A stretch of DNA of 64,000 nucleotides from Fredericiella sp963839515. Its GTDB lineage: Bacteria > Chloroflexota > Anaerolineae > Caldilineales > Caldilineaceae. A program made the translations under genes and the position numbers. The stretch covers positions 186,001 through 250,000 of the forward strand of contig CAWIVN010000019.1 of NCBI GenBank assembly GCA_963839515.1, written 5' to 3'. Below the pieces are notes generated by a model. That model searched no databases. It was not told the origin of the DNA and saw only the letters and a program-made list of their open reading frames with translations. Shown here in pieces: positions 15,730-24,825 of this stretch (positions are counted from its first letter, which is position 1; each line of letters starts with the position of its first letter).

Positions 15730-16577
15730 CAATTGCCTCCCTCGTCCTGGCTGTTTGTTGAACTGGTTCCGGCGTCGCCTGCTTGTGACCCTCCAAAGCT
15801 GTCGCCTTGTTGCGGGGTCACATCCGCTGGGGGCGCGCCTGGCTCTACTCCCCTTGTGTCTCCTGGCGCCGGTACATCCTCGCCTGCCGGCGTAGCAGCT
15901 GAGTTGGCCGCAGGCGTCGGCGTTACCATCAGGCTGTCGCTGTCGGCCACTGGTTGTAAACGCAGACTGTTGGTTATGATGGAGAACTCGTTCTGTTCGT
16001 CTTCCCAGTCGTTGGCGTCGGCAGCCAGCGTTACGACTACCAACTGGCCGTCTTGGAGGAACATGATGTCTTGTGCCTCCACCACGACCGGCAGTCCCAT
16101 TGCTCCCATATCGAGCGTGGGATCGGCGACAAAGGCGTATGTGGTGACCAGTGCAGGTTGGCCGCCTTGCACTGCCATACGGTCTGCCGACAGTTCCCGA
16201 TACCCGTTCAAGCTCGTAGCCTGTTTGATTCCCTGGTCGGCACGTGCGTCTTCGAGCGTCTCATCACTGCGCAGCAACCGGCTCGTGACCAGCATTTGCG
16301 TGTCAAAGGTGCTAGGGCTGCCGGCGTTAATCGCGTGCAGCAGAGCCCCGTCGGTGTTTTGCACGCGCCAGCGATCAGGATAGGAGATGCGCGGCAGGTT
16401 TTCCCCGAGTCGCACCGATTTGCTGGCGTTGAGCACCTGATTACGAATGCCAAAAGCTAAGAACAAGGCAAACAGAACGACACCTGCCACCAGCAAATCG
16501 TTGCGCCGCAGTTCGCTTGCACTTGGCTCCTCGTTGGTTGGGCTGGGTTTGGTTAAGCGTTCAAGCAACATCGACAT
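15729..16577 (-). CDS. Membrane-anchored extracytoplasmic protein of unknown function
   Basis: A 282-residue protein with a short cytoplasmic N-terminus, one membrane helix (about residues 30-47) and an external domain (about 60-205) starting SYPDRWRVQNTDG. Its alpha/beta pattern ends in FSIITNSLRLQP, reminiscent of PsbP/LpqN-like lipoprotein folds. The C-terminal 75 residues are Pro/Gly/Ser/Asp low complexity. It lies between a PrsW-like gene (2-nt gap) and a serine protease (1-nt overlap), so it probably works in the same envelope process, perhaps as sensor or substrate. No confident family assignment. Confidence 0.7.
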   Translation of the reverse strand: MSMLLERLTKPSPTNEEPSASELRRNDLLVAGVVLFALFLAFGIRNQVLNASKSVRLGENLPRISYPDRWRVQNTDGALLHAINAGSPSTFDTQMLVTSRLLRSDETLEDARADQGIKQATSLNGYRELSADRMAVQGGQPALVTTYAFVADPTLDMGAMGLPVVVEAQDIMFLQDGQLVVVTLAADANDWEDEQNEFSIITNSLRLQPVADSDSLMVTPTPAANSAATPAGEDVPAPGDTRGVEPGAPPADVTPQQGDSFGGSQAGDAGTSSTNSQDEGGN

Positions 16578-16579
16578 GG

Positions 16580-17743
16580 CTATTTCTCCTCGCCGGCAGT
16601 CCCTGCCGTTTTGCTTGCATCGACATAGGAACCACTCACTTGTTCCGCGTCGCTAGATGGGTCGGCAGCTGCACTGGCATCGACATAGGTAACGCTGCCG
16701 GGGGCGTCGCCTGCCGCGTACGAAGCGTCGCTGCCACTCGCTCCCTCAGCTCCGGTTGTCGTCAGGCGTTTGCCCGCACCGGTAGCTTCCATTACACCGG
16801 TAACCGTGGCAACCGGTGCAATAGGAATCCAGGCATCGCCGGCAGGGGTCAAGCCGGCCACGCGATCAGTCTCTTCATTCGTGCGGTTGATCAGGAAATT
16901 TAGCAACAGCACAGCTAACAAGGCCAGGAAAGCAGCCAGCAACAGGTCACGCCCACCGTTATTACCAAACGCGTCGCCGGCAGTGCGGTCGAGTAAGAAG
17001 AAGTATAGCCCAGTCAGCAATGCCGCCAGGCTTAGGCCCGCCGGGAGATAATAGGCGGGAGTCTTCTCGAAACGCGCCTGGCCCATGAAATAGCCGAGAA
17101 CGCCACCAAAGCTGGCATAACCCATCGCATTGACGACCATGCGGATCGAGCCGATATCCAGGTCTACACCTTCATGGCGAAGAACGTAAAGGAAATTGAC
17201 CACGGTAGCGACGCCAAGGGCTGCCGCCATGCCATAAATGATTCCATCCAGGCGCTCGTCAAATTCAGGGCTGAAGTAGACGACGCCGCGCACGGCCGCG
17301 TAGACGATGCCCATGCTCAGGGCGCCGACCAACAGCACCTCGCCGAACAATTGGCCCCACCAGGTTGTGTACAGCCAGTTGTCGACCTGATAGAGCCCTT
17401 GTGCGATTGCCGGATAGATGGCCGCGGCCAATAGAAGCCCTACTAGATAGACGGCGAGCACTACCTGCTTCGGTTCGGGCTCACGCTCGTCCAAGCGGTA
17501 GAAGACGACGAGCCAAAGCAGCGCCGGAATGAGGCTGAAGATCAGCCCTAGCGCGATGAGTCCGCCCTCGTCCAGGTTGTCGCCAATGTTGGGCAGCAAG
17601 AAGTTGAAAATAATGATGAACGCCACCAGGCCAAGAAAAGCCCATAGCGCCGAGCGGAGAAGACTGGGCCACGCGCCAACCCTGCGTGCGCGCACGGCAG
17701 GGCTACTTTCTGTGGTAATGTCAGGCGAATCGGTTGTTTGCAC
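16580..17743 (-). CDS. PrsW-family membrane protein with degenerate active site
   Basis: A 387-residue polytopic protein of about nine helices with the PrsW fold signature FDERLDGIIYGMAAALGVAT and the later GGVLGYFMGQARF. PrsW enzymes are glutamic intramembrane proteases that cut anti-sigma factors, using an EExxK motif and a conserved His. Here the first motif reads GEVLLVG (one Glu lost, Lys lost), ENxLY is VNFLYV, and the usual HA pair in the third motif is NA (VVNAMGYASF). Proteolysis is therefore doubtful and a binding or regulatory role is possible. A Ser/Ala/Asp-rich cytoplasmic tail contains two copies of a YVDAS-like motif. Start is GTG 17743 with ribosome site AAGGGGGG. First gene of a three-gene operon with the anchored protein and serine protease. 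Confidence 0.75.
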   Translation of the reverse strand: MQTTDSPDITTESSPAVRARRVGAWPSLLRSALWAFLGLVAFIIIFNFLLPNIGDNLDEGGLIALGLIFSLIPALLWLVVFYRLDEREPEPKQVVLAVYLVGLLLAAAIYPAIAQGLYQVDNWLYTTWWGQLFGEVLLVGALSMGIVYAAVRGVVYFSPEFDERLDGIIYGMAAALGVATVVNFLYVLRHEGVDLDIGSIRMVVNAMGYASFGGVLGYFMGQARFEKTPAYYLPAGLSLAALLTGLYFFLLDRTAGDAFGNNGGRDLLLAAFLALLAVLLLNFLINRTNEETDRVAGLTPAGDAWIPIAPVATVTGVMEATGAGKRLTTTGAEGASGSDASYAAGDAPGSVTYVDASAAADPSSDAEQVSGSYVDASKTAGTAGEEK

Positions 17744-17892
17744 AAACCCCCCTTATCTCTTGTATTGTTTGTTTCGTGAAAGACCGGCCCGATTTGTTTG
17801 ACACTGGTAGGTACTCGGAGTAACATCTGGCAGCGAAGGCAACAACATGTGAACAAGCGTGCCCTTACGCACGCGATCTAGAAAGTCAGCGG

Positions 17893-19089
17893 ATGGCCGC
17901 ACAGCCCGACAGCAGCCCTGTCCTTGTCTACTCGCCCAAGTCCTACGCCCAGATGCTCACCCATCTGCGCCAGCACCAGCTTGTGGCGCTCGACACGGAG
18001 AGTGACAGTCTCTATAGATATTATCCAAAGATCTGCCTGATTCAACTATCGGTAGGTGCGCGCGACGACAATAGCGATCCTATCGGCGTTGTCGATTATC
18101 TCGTGGACCCGCTGCGGCTCACCGACCTGTCGGCATTGGGCGAGTTACTAGCCACGCCGGGTGTCGAAGTGATCATGCATGCGGCCGAGAACGATATGCT
18201 GCTCTTGTATCGTAACTTCGGCTTCACCTTCCCCAAAATCTTTGACACGCAACTGGCGGCGCGCATTCTCGGGTGGAAACAGGTGGGGTTGGCCGCTATT
18301 CTCGAAGCACAGTTCGGCATTGTCAGCGACAAGCGCATGCAGCGCACCAATTGGGGCAAACGCCCGCTTACCGCTGAACAGATCGCATATGCCCAGATGG
18401 ACACCCACTATTTACCGGTTTTGCGCGAACGACTGATTGCGGAACTCAAGCAGCGCAAACGCTGGGAGGAGGCGTTGAACGCCTTTGCCCACCTCAGTCG
18501 CATCGATTACAGCGCCCGCCCGGTCGAAGAGCGCACCTTCTGGAGCATGAAGTCGGTGCGAGATGTGCCCAGTGAGCGTCTTAATGTGCTTGAAGCACTT
18601 TGGCAGTGGCGTGAAGCTGAGGCTCGCCATCAAAACCGTCCGCCGTTTAAGATCGTGGGCGACACTGCCCTGATCGAGTTGGCAAAGCAACTGCCGACTG
18701 ACCAAAATGCCTTGCGCCACATTGCCGACATGGGAGCTAGCCAGATCGACCGCTATGGCGCCGTACTGCTGCGCACGCTGCAAGAGGGACAACGTCATCC
18801 ACTGCCCAAGCCACCCGAATATGAAGCGCGTCCCGAACTGATGCTCGACAAGGCGGCCATGGCCCGCTTCGATGCACTGCGCAAATGGCGCAGCGAAGCC
18901 ACGCGTGAGCGAGATGTACAACCCGATATCGTCTTGCCCAACAGCACATTACTCACAATTGCGCAACGCAATCCCGCGAACGAAGCGGAGCTGGCGAAGA
19001 TCTCTGAACTCGGCGACTGGAAGGTACAGAATTACGGACCGTACATCCTAGCCACGTTAAGTGCCCGATCCTCTCGCCGGGGGCGATAA
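17893..19089 (+). CDS. rnd: Ribonuclease D
   Basis: A 398-residue DEDDy exonuclease. Exo I is LDTESDSLYRY, Exo II HAAENDMLLLYR, Exo III YAQMDTHYLPVL. Two HRDC-like helical regions follow (about residues 210-290 and 305-390), the expected RNase D layout and slightly longer than the E. coli enzyme. It trims 3' ends of tRNA precursors and other RNAs in the cytoplasm. The gene stands alone on the + strand, divergent from the PrsW operon. The start ATG 17893 follows the only stop-free stretch. Confidence 0.92.
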   Translation: MAAQPDSSPVLVYSPKSYAQMLTHLRQHQLVALDTESDSLYRYYPKICLIQLSVGARDDNSDPIGVVDYLVDPLRLTDLSALGELLATPGVEVIMHAAENDMLLLYRNFGFTFPKIFDTQLAARILGWKQVGLAAILEAQFGIVSDKRMQRTNWGKRPLTAEQIAYAQMDTHYLPVLRERLIAELKQRKRWEEALNAFAHLSRIDYSARPVEERTFWSMKSVRDVPSERLNVLEALWQWREAEARHQNRPPFKIVGDTALIELAKQLPTDQNALRHIADMGASQIDRYGAVLLRTLQEGQRHPLPKPPEYEARPELMLDKAAMARFDALRKWRSEATRERDVQPDIVLPNSTLLTIAQRNPANEAELAKISELGDWKVQNYGPYILATLSARSSRRGR

Positions 19090-19254
19090 GACGCTCGCAC
19101 TGCGCCCAGTTCCAGCAGGTTCGATCGTCCATTCTAATCAATCTTGCCGTTTGTGCCAACCCAGCAGACGACGCATGGGAACCCTTCGACCCATCTTTGT
19201 GGTTTACTATAGGTGAGACCACTTCAGCGGAAGTTGTTACAGAGGAGGTTGTCC

Positions 19255-22200
19255 ATGTCACAACTCCAAACAGATCGCACGCCCCATATCTTTCGAACAG
19301 TCGTCGCAACGCTGTTCTTTTTGAGCTTGGCTGCCGGCTGCAGCAATACACAAGAGACTCCTGACCCTGGGGCGCAAGCTACAATCAACGCCTTGGCGAC
19401 CTCGAATGCAGAACTGTCCACACAGGTAGCGGAATTATCGGCTACAATCGGCGTTGCAACGCCGACGCCAATGCCTACTGCCGAGCCTGTTTCGACGCCG
19501 ATTTCTCAATCTGTCCCGCTGCCGGAAGCTGATACGTCCGGCGCGACGGCCGCCGGCGTCGTTGCGCTACAATCGGCAGGTGAAGGTCCGCTGCCTCAAC
19601 TGCTGATTACTCTGAACTTGGCTCCAGAAGGGGAGACGCTGTATGACATGCGTCTTGACCGCGCCACCAACCAAATATTTGTTACTGATAGTAATGACCA
19701 GCTGCATGTGGTCGATGCCACAACCTACATGCCGTTCAAGACGTTGCCGTACGGCGGCTGGCTGCAGCTAGACAGTGACCACCAGCGACTTTATGTCTAC
19801 AAGCCAAACGTGAATGAAGGCGAGGAAAGCCTGATCCACGTGCTCGATACGACCACACTGGAAGAGATGGGCACAATTGCAGGGCGGGCGCTCGCCATCG
19901 ATTCTCAACATAACAGATTGTTTGTCGGTGAACCGTACGGCATCAGCACCACCGAGGATGCGCCGGGCGTCCGCATTGTCGACGGAGCCACACTGCAGCA
20001 GACGGCCAGCTTTACGCAGACTGGCGCACCGATCTATAACCCGCTGCGCGACGAGCTGTTGATCGTTGCCTATACGGTGTACAGCGCCGACCCCGAGACG
20101 CGTCAGGTCACCGCCGATCTCTTTCCCGAACTTACGGACGGGAGCCAGAACGGCTTGGCGTGGTGCAATGGCTGCCCTTGGGTGGACGAGGTCCAGTATT
20201 ATCCCACCGACCAGGTAGTGATGGTGGATATCAGCGAACATTGCACAGGCAAAGGGTGCGGCACAGTCCAGCCGCCCCGATTCTATGATGCCGCGACGAT
20301 GAAACAGATCGACCCAGCCATCGCACCTCAGGTACAGGCCGACTGTGGCACACAAAGCAGCTTGGTGGGCGCCATCGGCGAGCGTCGTTATGTCAATGCC
20401 GTATTTGACCGCTATGTCGTTTACTCAAACCTGCGCGTAACAGATCAAGAGGGCAAACCTATCACTTTCCGCGATGGGCTGCGCATCGACTACGCTAATC
20501 CCCATACAGGTCAAGGCTACCTTTATGACGGCACAGTGCTCGACCTGGCGACGTTGGTGCCGATCGGCCGCTGGCCGGCCTCTTGCTTGTTCGCTGCCGG
20601 AGCCGATGGTGAACTACTCTTTGGCCGGCGTGCGGGCAGCCTCTATGTGCTCGCCGAGCAAGGCGCACAGCTCCAGGTTCCTGATCCCGCTTTGCCGGAA
20701 CTGCTGCCACAGCAGTGGCCTATCGAACAGGTTGTTGTGTCGCCCGATTTCGCCAATGACAACACACTGCTTGCCGTCAGCGGGGCCGGCATCTACCGCT
20801 CGACCGATGCCGGCCAAAGTTGGATGCGGCTGCAGGGCGGCCTGCCACAAGGCCAGGGCAGCACCTGGACCGTGGCCTTCTCGCCCAATTACGCTGCCGA
20901 CCGGACGTTCTTTGCCGGCGGCAGCCGTAGCGACTACTGGGGCGAAGGCGTATGGCGCTCCCAAGATGGCGGCGATACCTGGCAGGCACAGTGGGCCGAC
21001 CTGGAACACCGGCGTATCACCGACTTCTACTTTGCGCCGGAATTTGCGTCCAACCAAACCATGGTGGTGAAGGCCAAGTTCTACGATGTCGAATCTGGAC
21101 TCTCCGGCGACTCATACCAGCAATCACTCGACGGGGGCGTTACTTGGACCATGGTCGTCACCGGCAATGTGTCCACTGCCGCGGGTCAAACACCGATGCC
21201 ACCTGTGAGCGAACTGCTGCCGGGATTTACGGCGCAGTCCAGCCAACCAGCCAACATCTCCACCAGCGGGGACAGCGTACAAGTAATGCTCGATGGGAGC
21301 AACTGGGTCACAGCGTCAATCGACCTGCCGGAAGGCGACATGCTGTACGACTTGCTGACCGCGCCTGGCTACCCGTCTGTTCCCACTCTGTTCGTTTTTG
21401 GCAACCAGAGCCTGTGGCGCAGTGACGACGGCGCAACCTGGTCAAGCTGGGAGGATTCCCGCCTGGATGGGTTGAACTACACCAATCACTTGACTGCGGC
21501 TGCCGTCTCACCGTCGCTTGGCGATGGCACCTATCGCCTGATTGTTGGCACGGCCAACGGCCAGATCTGGGTGCTGGACCCTGGCGAAATGAAGTGGAAT
21601 CATAAACAGGAAGCTGCGCCTGCGTCGACAGCAGCAGTCCGGGCCGCGTCGCCGCTTGCCACACCGCCGGCAGTTCAAGCAACCACGCCGGCAGCAGGCT
21701 TACCGACGGCAACACCAACTGTACCGGCACCTAGTCTCACGGAATTGACGACCAGTACGGAGACAAGCGCAACCCCTGTCCCAACTGCAACTATTCCCGC
21801 CGAAGCACTGGCAGGTGAGCCGCCGGCCGGATACTTCCGTCCGGAAGGTTCCACCGCGCTGGTATGGCAAAATAACCTGCGTGCGCAACAAGATTTGGGC
21901 TGGGCCCGCCAATCCAATCCAAGCACCATCGGCGGAGCATACCAACGATTTGAAAACGGCACGATGGTGTGGCGGGAGGATACAAGCCAGATTTATGTGT
22001 TCTTCAACGACGGCACATGGCGTTCGTTTGCCGATACATTTAAAGAGGGTGACCGCGAGAGCGACCCAGCCTTTGCAGCGCCTGGCGGCAAGATGCAGCC
22101 CATTCGCGGCTTTGGCAAGGTGTGGCGCGACAATCAAGAAGTCCGCGAGAAACTAGGTTGGGCAGTGGCCAAAGAAGCAGCGCAGCCCGCCGAGGTGCAG

Positions 22201-22287
22201 ACTTTTGAGCGCGGCGTCATCCTGCGCGGCGGTCCACTGCTGTTCGTCGTGCTGGGTATTGACACGGACCGTGGCACATGGTATTGA
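19255..22287 (+). CDS. Large beta-propeller/BNR-repeat lipoprotein
   Basis: A 1010-residue predicted lipoprotein. The signal ends in SLAAGC, with lipidation Cys at about 29. Next come a short coiled coil (TINALATSNAELSTQVAEL) and a YVTN-like propeller region (about 110-420). A sialidase/photosystem-stability-type BNR region follows, with IYRSTDAGQSW, VWRSQDGGDTW and LWRSDDGATW. After a Thr/Pro linker there is a C-terminal repeat domain (GYFRPEGSTALVWQN, FGKVWRDNQEVREKLGWA) seen in other Chloroflexota surface proteins. ATG 19255 is chosen for its ribosome site (agaggaggttgtcc) over the in-frame start at 19213. Probably a surface-exposed binding protein; the ligand is unknown. Its last 10 nt overlap the glutaredoxin gene. 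Confidence 0.82.
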   Translation: MSQLQTDRTPHIFRTVVATLFFLSLAAGCSNTQETPDPGAQATINALATSNAELSTQVAELSATIGVATPTPMPTAEPVSTPISQSVPLPEADTSGATAAGVVALQSAGEGPLPQLLITLNLAPEGETLYDMRLDRATNQIFVTDSNDQLHVVDATTYMPFKTLPYGGWLQLDSDHQRLYVYKPNVNEGEESLIHVLDTTTLEEMGTIAGRALAIDSQHNRLFVGEPYGISTTEDAPGVRIVDGATLQQTASFTQTGAPIYNPLRDELLIVAYTVYSADPETRQVTADLFPELTDGSQNGLAWCNGCPWVDEVQYYPTDQVVMVDISEHCTGKGCGTVQPPRFYDAATMKQIDPAIAPQVQADCGTQSSLVGAIGERRYVNAVFDRYVVYSNLRVTDQEGKPITFRDGLRIDYANPHTGQGYLYDGTVLDLATLVPIGRWPASCLFAAGADGELLFGRRAGSLYVLAEQGAQLQVPDPALPELLPQQWPIEQVVVSPDFANDNTLLAVSGAGIYRSTDAGQSWMRLQGGLPQGQGSTWTVAFSPNYAADRTFFAGGSRSDYWGEGVWRSQDGGDTWQAQWADLEHRRITDFYFAPEFASNQTMVVKAKFYDVESGLSGDSYQQSLDGGVTWTMVVTGNVSTAAGQTPMPPVSELLPGFTAQSSQPANISTSGDSVQVMLDGSNWVTASIDLPEGDMLYDLLTAPGYPSVPTLFVFGNQSLWRSDDGATWSSWEDSRLDGLNYTNHLTAAAVSPSLGDGTYRLIVGTANGQIWVLDPGEMKWNHKQEAAPASTAAVRAASPLATPPAVQATTPAAGLPTATPTVPAPSLTELTTSTETSATPVPTATIPAEALAGEPPAGYFRPEGSTALVWQNNLRAQQDLGWARQSNPSTIGGAYQRFENGTMVWREDTSQIYVFFNDGTWRSFADTFKEGDRESDPAFAAPGGKMQPIRGFGKVWRDNQEVREKLGWAVAKEAAQPAEVQTFERGVILRGGPLLFVVLGIDTDRGTWY

Positions 22288-22511
22288 TCTACTCCACTTC
22301 GTTCTGTGCCGATTGCTGGCGCGTCAAGAAAGCGCTTGAGACGTTGCAGGTGCCTTATCGCGAGGTGGACATCAACCGTGACGAAGAGGGCTACGATGAC
22401 CTTGTGCGTCTGTCCCCGGGCAGGCCGCGCGTACCGACGGTCGTGCTGCTTGACAGCACGGTGCTGGTCGAGCCGGACATTGTGACGATTGCCGAGCGTT
22501 TAGGCGCGTAG
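22278..22511 (+). CDS. Glutaredoxin/mycoredoxin-like protein
   Basis: A 77-residue thioredoxin-fold protein with the dithiol active site CADC in the first strand-loop (YSTSFCADCWRVKKAL) and the cis-Pro motif RVPTVVLLD. This matches NrdH/mycoredoxin-size glutaredoxins that reduce mixed disulfides in the cytoplasm. The start ATG overlaps the end of the lipoprotein gene by 10 nt, so it is co-transcribed and probably coupled. A functional link with the surface lipoprotein is not obvious. Confidence 0.85.
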   Translation: MVLIYSTSFCADCWRVKKALETLQVPYREVDINRDEEGYDDLVRLSPGRPRVPTVVLLDSTVLVEPDIVTIAERLGA

Positions 22512-22536
22512 ACAGTGCCGGCGGCAGGGCTACAGG

Positions 22537-23481
22537 CTAGAGCGCCAGTTCAGAGCGCTGCCATGCTACTTGGGCTCGCAGCCCATCCAGCACGCCGGTG
22601 CGTGCTGTGTAGCCAAGCAAGTTGCGCGCCTTAGTCGTGTCGGCTACCGTGCGCCGTTGGTCGCCCGGGCGCTGCGGCCCATGTCGCACATGCGCCGTTT
22701 CGCCGGTCAGCTCCTCGAGCATTGCCAACACCTGGTTGACATCTACCTCTTCACCGCCGCCGATGTTAAAAATTTGGCCCGCGCTCTTCTGCGGCTGGTC
22801 GGCGGCCAACATCAGGCCGCGCACGCAGTCCATCACATAGGTATTGCTGCGGCTGTCCGTGCCGTCGCCGTCGATCACAATTTCCTCACCGGTCAACAGC
22901 TTACGAATAAAAATGTTGTAACCCATGTCGGGACGCTGGCGCGGGCCATAGACTGAATAGAGACGCAGGATAGTCCAATTCAAGCCATCCTTCTGACCAT
23001 AGGCTTGCACTAGTTGCTCCGCAGCCAACTTGGTGATTCCATAGGGCGACACAGGAGCCAGCGCCGACGTCTCATCTCCTGTTGCATAACGGCCGTAGAC
23101 GGATGAGGTCGAGCAGTGCAGGTAGTGGCGTACCCCTGCTTCTACCGCGCTGTCAAGCAAGCGCTGTGTCGCCTGGATATTACAGGTCATATAGTCGTCA
23201 AATTGCAGCCAGCTCTTGAGCAAGCCCGCCATTGCGGCGACATGAAAGACTATGTCGACGCCATCTAATACGGCAGCCAGATCGGCGCTGCGCAGATCAA
23301 GCTCGTGAAAGCTGAATTGTGACGTTTGGCGCAGCGTTGCGAGGTTCCGCTCCTTGATCGGCCGCGGGTAGTAAGGAATAAAGGCATCCACCCCGACAAC
23401 GGAGTGGCCAACCGCCAGCAGTTGCTCGCTTAGGTGCGAGCCGACAAAGCCGGCGGCGCCGGTTACGAGAATACGAGACAT
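22537..23481 (-). CDS. NAD-dependent nucleotide-sugar epimerase/dehydratase
   Basis: A 314-residue extended short-chain dehydrogenase. The Rossmann motif is GAAGFVGSHL at the N-terminus, with Ser/Thr in HCSTSSVYG, the catalytic pair YGITK, and the substrate-loop sequence VYGPRQRPDMGYNIFIRKL. Length and motifs fit UDP-glucose/UDP-glucuronate 4-epimerase-type enzymes; the exact sugar cannot be read from sequence. The start ATG has ribosome site AAGGAGAAAGG. It lies 45 nt downstream of the Mug glycosylase gene and convergent with the glutaredoxin gene. It may feed nucleotide sugars to the envelope glycan genes elsewhere in the window. Confidence 0.88.
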   Translation of the reverse strand: MSRILVTGAAGFVGSHLSEQLLAVGHSVVGVDAFIPYYPRPIKERNLATLRQTSQFSFHELDLRSADLAAVLDGVDIVFHVAAMAGLLKSWLQFDDYMTCNIQATQRLLDSAVEAGVRHYLHCSTSSVYGRYATGDETSALAPVSPYGITKLAAEQLVQAYGQKDGLNWTILRLYSVYGPRQRPDMGYNIFIRKLLTGEEIVIDGDGTDSRSNTYVMDCVRGLMLAADQPQKSAGQIFNIGGGEEVDVNQVLAMLEELTGETAHVRHGPQRPGDQRRTVADTTKARNLLGYTARTGVLDGLRAQVAWQRSELAL

Positions 23482-23526
23482 GCCGTACCTTTCTCCTTAT
23501 GCTTGGGGACCCGAATCCGTGAATGC

Positions 23527-24066
23527 TTACACTGCGCTGCGCAGTGCGCCAAAGACCTCGGCCAGCCCCTCTAGCGTGTAATGTGCGTTTAGCCCGCTCG
23601 GATTTGGTAACACCCAGACTTGTGCCGTGCCGATACTCTCCGCCTGCAGCCCTATAGCCGTGCGCGGTTTGCCAAAGGCGCTGCGATAGGCGCCTACGCC
23701 CAGCACCGCCAGCACCTGCGGGGTGTAGGCTTCGACCTTTGCCATTAGCCGCTCACCCCCTGCAGCCAACTCTTCTTTTGTGAGTTCGTCAGCCGTAGCC
23801 GATGCACGCTGGACTAGATTCGTGATGCCATAGCCCAACGGCAGTAATTCCTGCTCGTCGGCGGGACTAAGCAACCGCGGCGTGAAACCAGCCAAATGCA
23901 AGGTAGGCCAAAAGCGATTGCCCGGGCGGGCAAAATGGTGGCCGGTGTAGGCAGAGTAGAGCCCCGGATTGATGCCGCAAAACAGGATGCGCAGGTTCGG
24001 AGCAATCACGTCGGGCACAATTTTGTGCGCTGCTGCCAGTAGATCGGCGCGTGTCGGGTTAGGCAT
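23527..24066 (-). CDS. mug: G:T/U mismatch-specific DNA glycosylase (Mug/TDG)
   Basis: A 179-residue uracil-DNA-glycosylase-fold protein with the Mug motifs ILFCGINPGLYSAYTGHHFARPGNRFWP and VLPNPSGLNAHY. The Asn in GINPG positions the catalytic water, and NPSGLN inserts into the DNA helix in the family. It removes U or T opposite G and ethenocytosine. Length matches E. coli Mug (168 aa). It is 14 nt downstream of the SDR gene on the same strand and precedes the epimerase. Confidence 0.92.
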   Translation of the reverse strand: MPNPTRADLLAAAHKIVPDVIAPNLRILFCGINPGLYSAYTGHHFARPGNRFWPTLHLAGFTPRLLSPADEQELLPLGYGITNLVQRASATADELTKEELAAGGERLMAKVEAYTPQVLAVLGVGAYRSAFGKPRTAIGLQAESIGTAQVWVLPNPSGLNAHYTLEGLAEVFGALRSAV

Positions 24067-24080
24067 TGTGTGTCCCCGGT

Positions 24081-24825
24081 CTAACGAGCCGTGAAGCCGC
24101 CATCAACTGTCACGAGTGCTCCCGTCATGTAGGACGCCTCGTCCGAAGCTAAGAAGACGACCACACGGCCGATCTCTTCCGGCTGCGCCAGCCGGCCAAC
24201 CGGTATCGTGCGGTCGGCAAGGTCATCAAGAAAGGCACGCGTGGGGGGCGGCGCGCTCCGAAGAGAGCATTGGTGTGTCAACTTCACCAGGGCAGACGGC
24301 CAGAATACGAATGCCGTCACGCGCATGATCCAGCGCCATGGCGCGCGTCAGGTTATGCACGGCCCCTTTCGTAGCGCAGTAGGCTGCCACGCCGGCGGAA
24401 CCAATGTCGCCCCAGATCGAGCCAAAGTTAACAATAACGCCGCTGTGTTGCTCGATCATATGTGGTAATACCGCGCGGCACATGAAGAAAATGCCGTCCA
24501 CATTAACGCCGAAGATCTGGCGCCAGGCCTCGTCGCTGGTGTGAATGGCGTCGGTGCGCTTGATAATGCCGGCCGCATTAACAAGCACATCCAGCCGACC
24601 ATATTGCTTAACCACGCAAGTGACAGCTTCATTGCAGAAGGCTGACTGGCTCACATCGCCGGCAAGTGCTAGACCGCCTACGGCTTCTGCAAGTGCCTGG
24701 GCGCCGGCAGCGTTGCGATCAACGATCACAACCTGGGCTCCCTTTCCGGCGAAAGAGCGAGCGCTGGCGGCTCCCATGCCCGAGGCCCCTCCCGTGATTA
24801 CAATTACTTTCCCCTCAAAGCTCAT
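24081..24825 (-). CDS. SDR-family oxidoreductase, frameshifted
   Basis: Two overlapping reading frames together make one classical short-chain dehydrogenase of about 247 residues. The N-terminal frame (24825 to about 24245) has TGGASGMG, the NAG-type motif NAAGII, and catalytic YCATK. The C-terminal frame (about 24245 to 24081) has PVGRLAQPEEIGRVVVFLASDEASYMTGALVTVDGG. The frame switch lies at a run of six C on the coding strand (24243-24248). Removing one C joins the frames as SERAAPTRAFLDD, and the total length is 3n+1. Either the gene is recently inactivated or the base is a sequencing/assembly error. Last member of the GH20-U32 operon. Likely reaction: NAD(P)-linked alcohol/ketone oxidoreduction. 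Confidence 0.8.
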
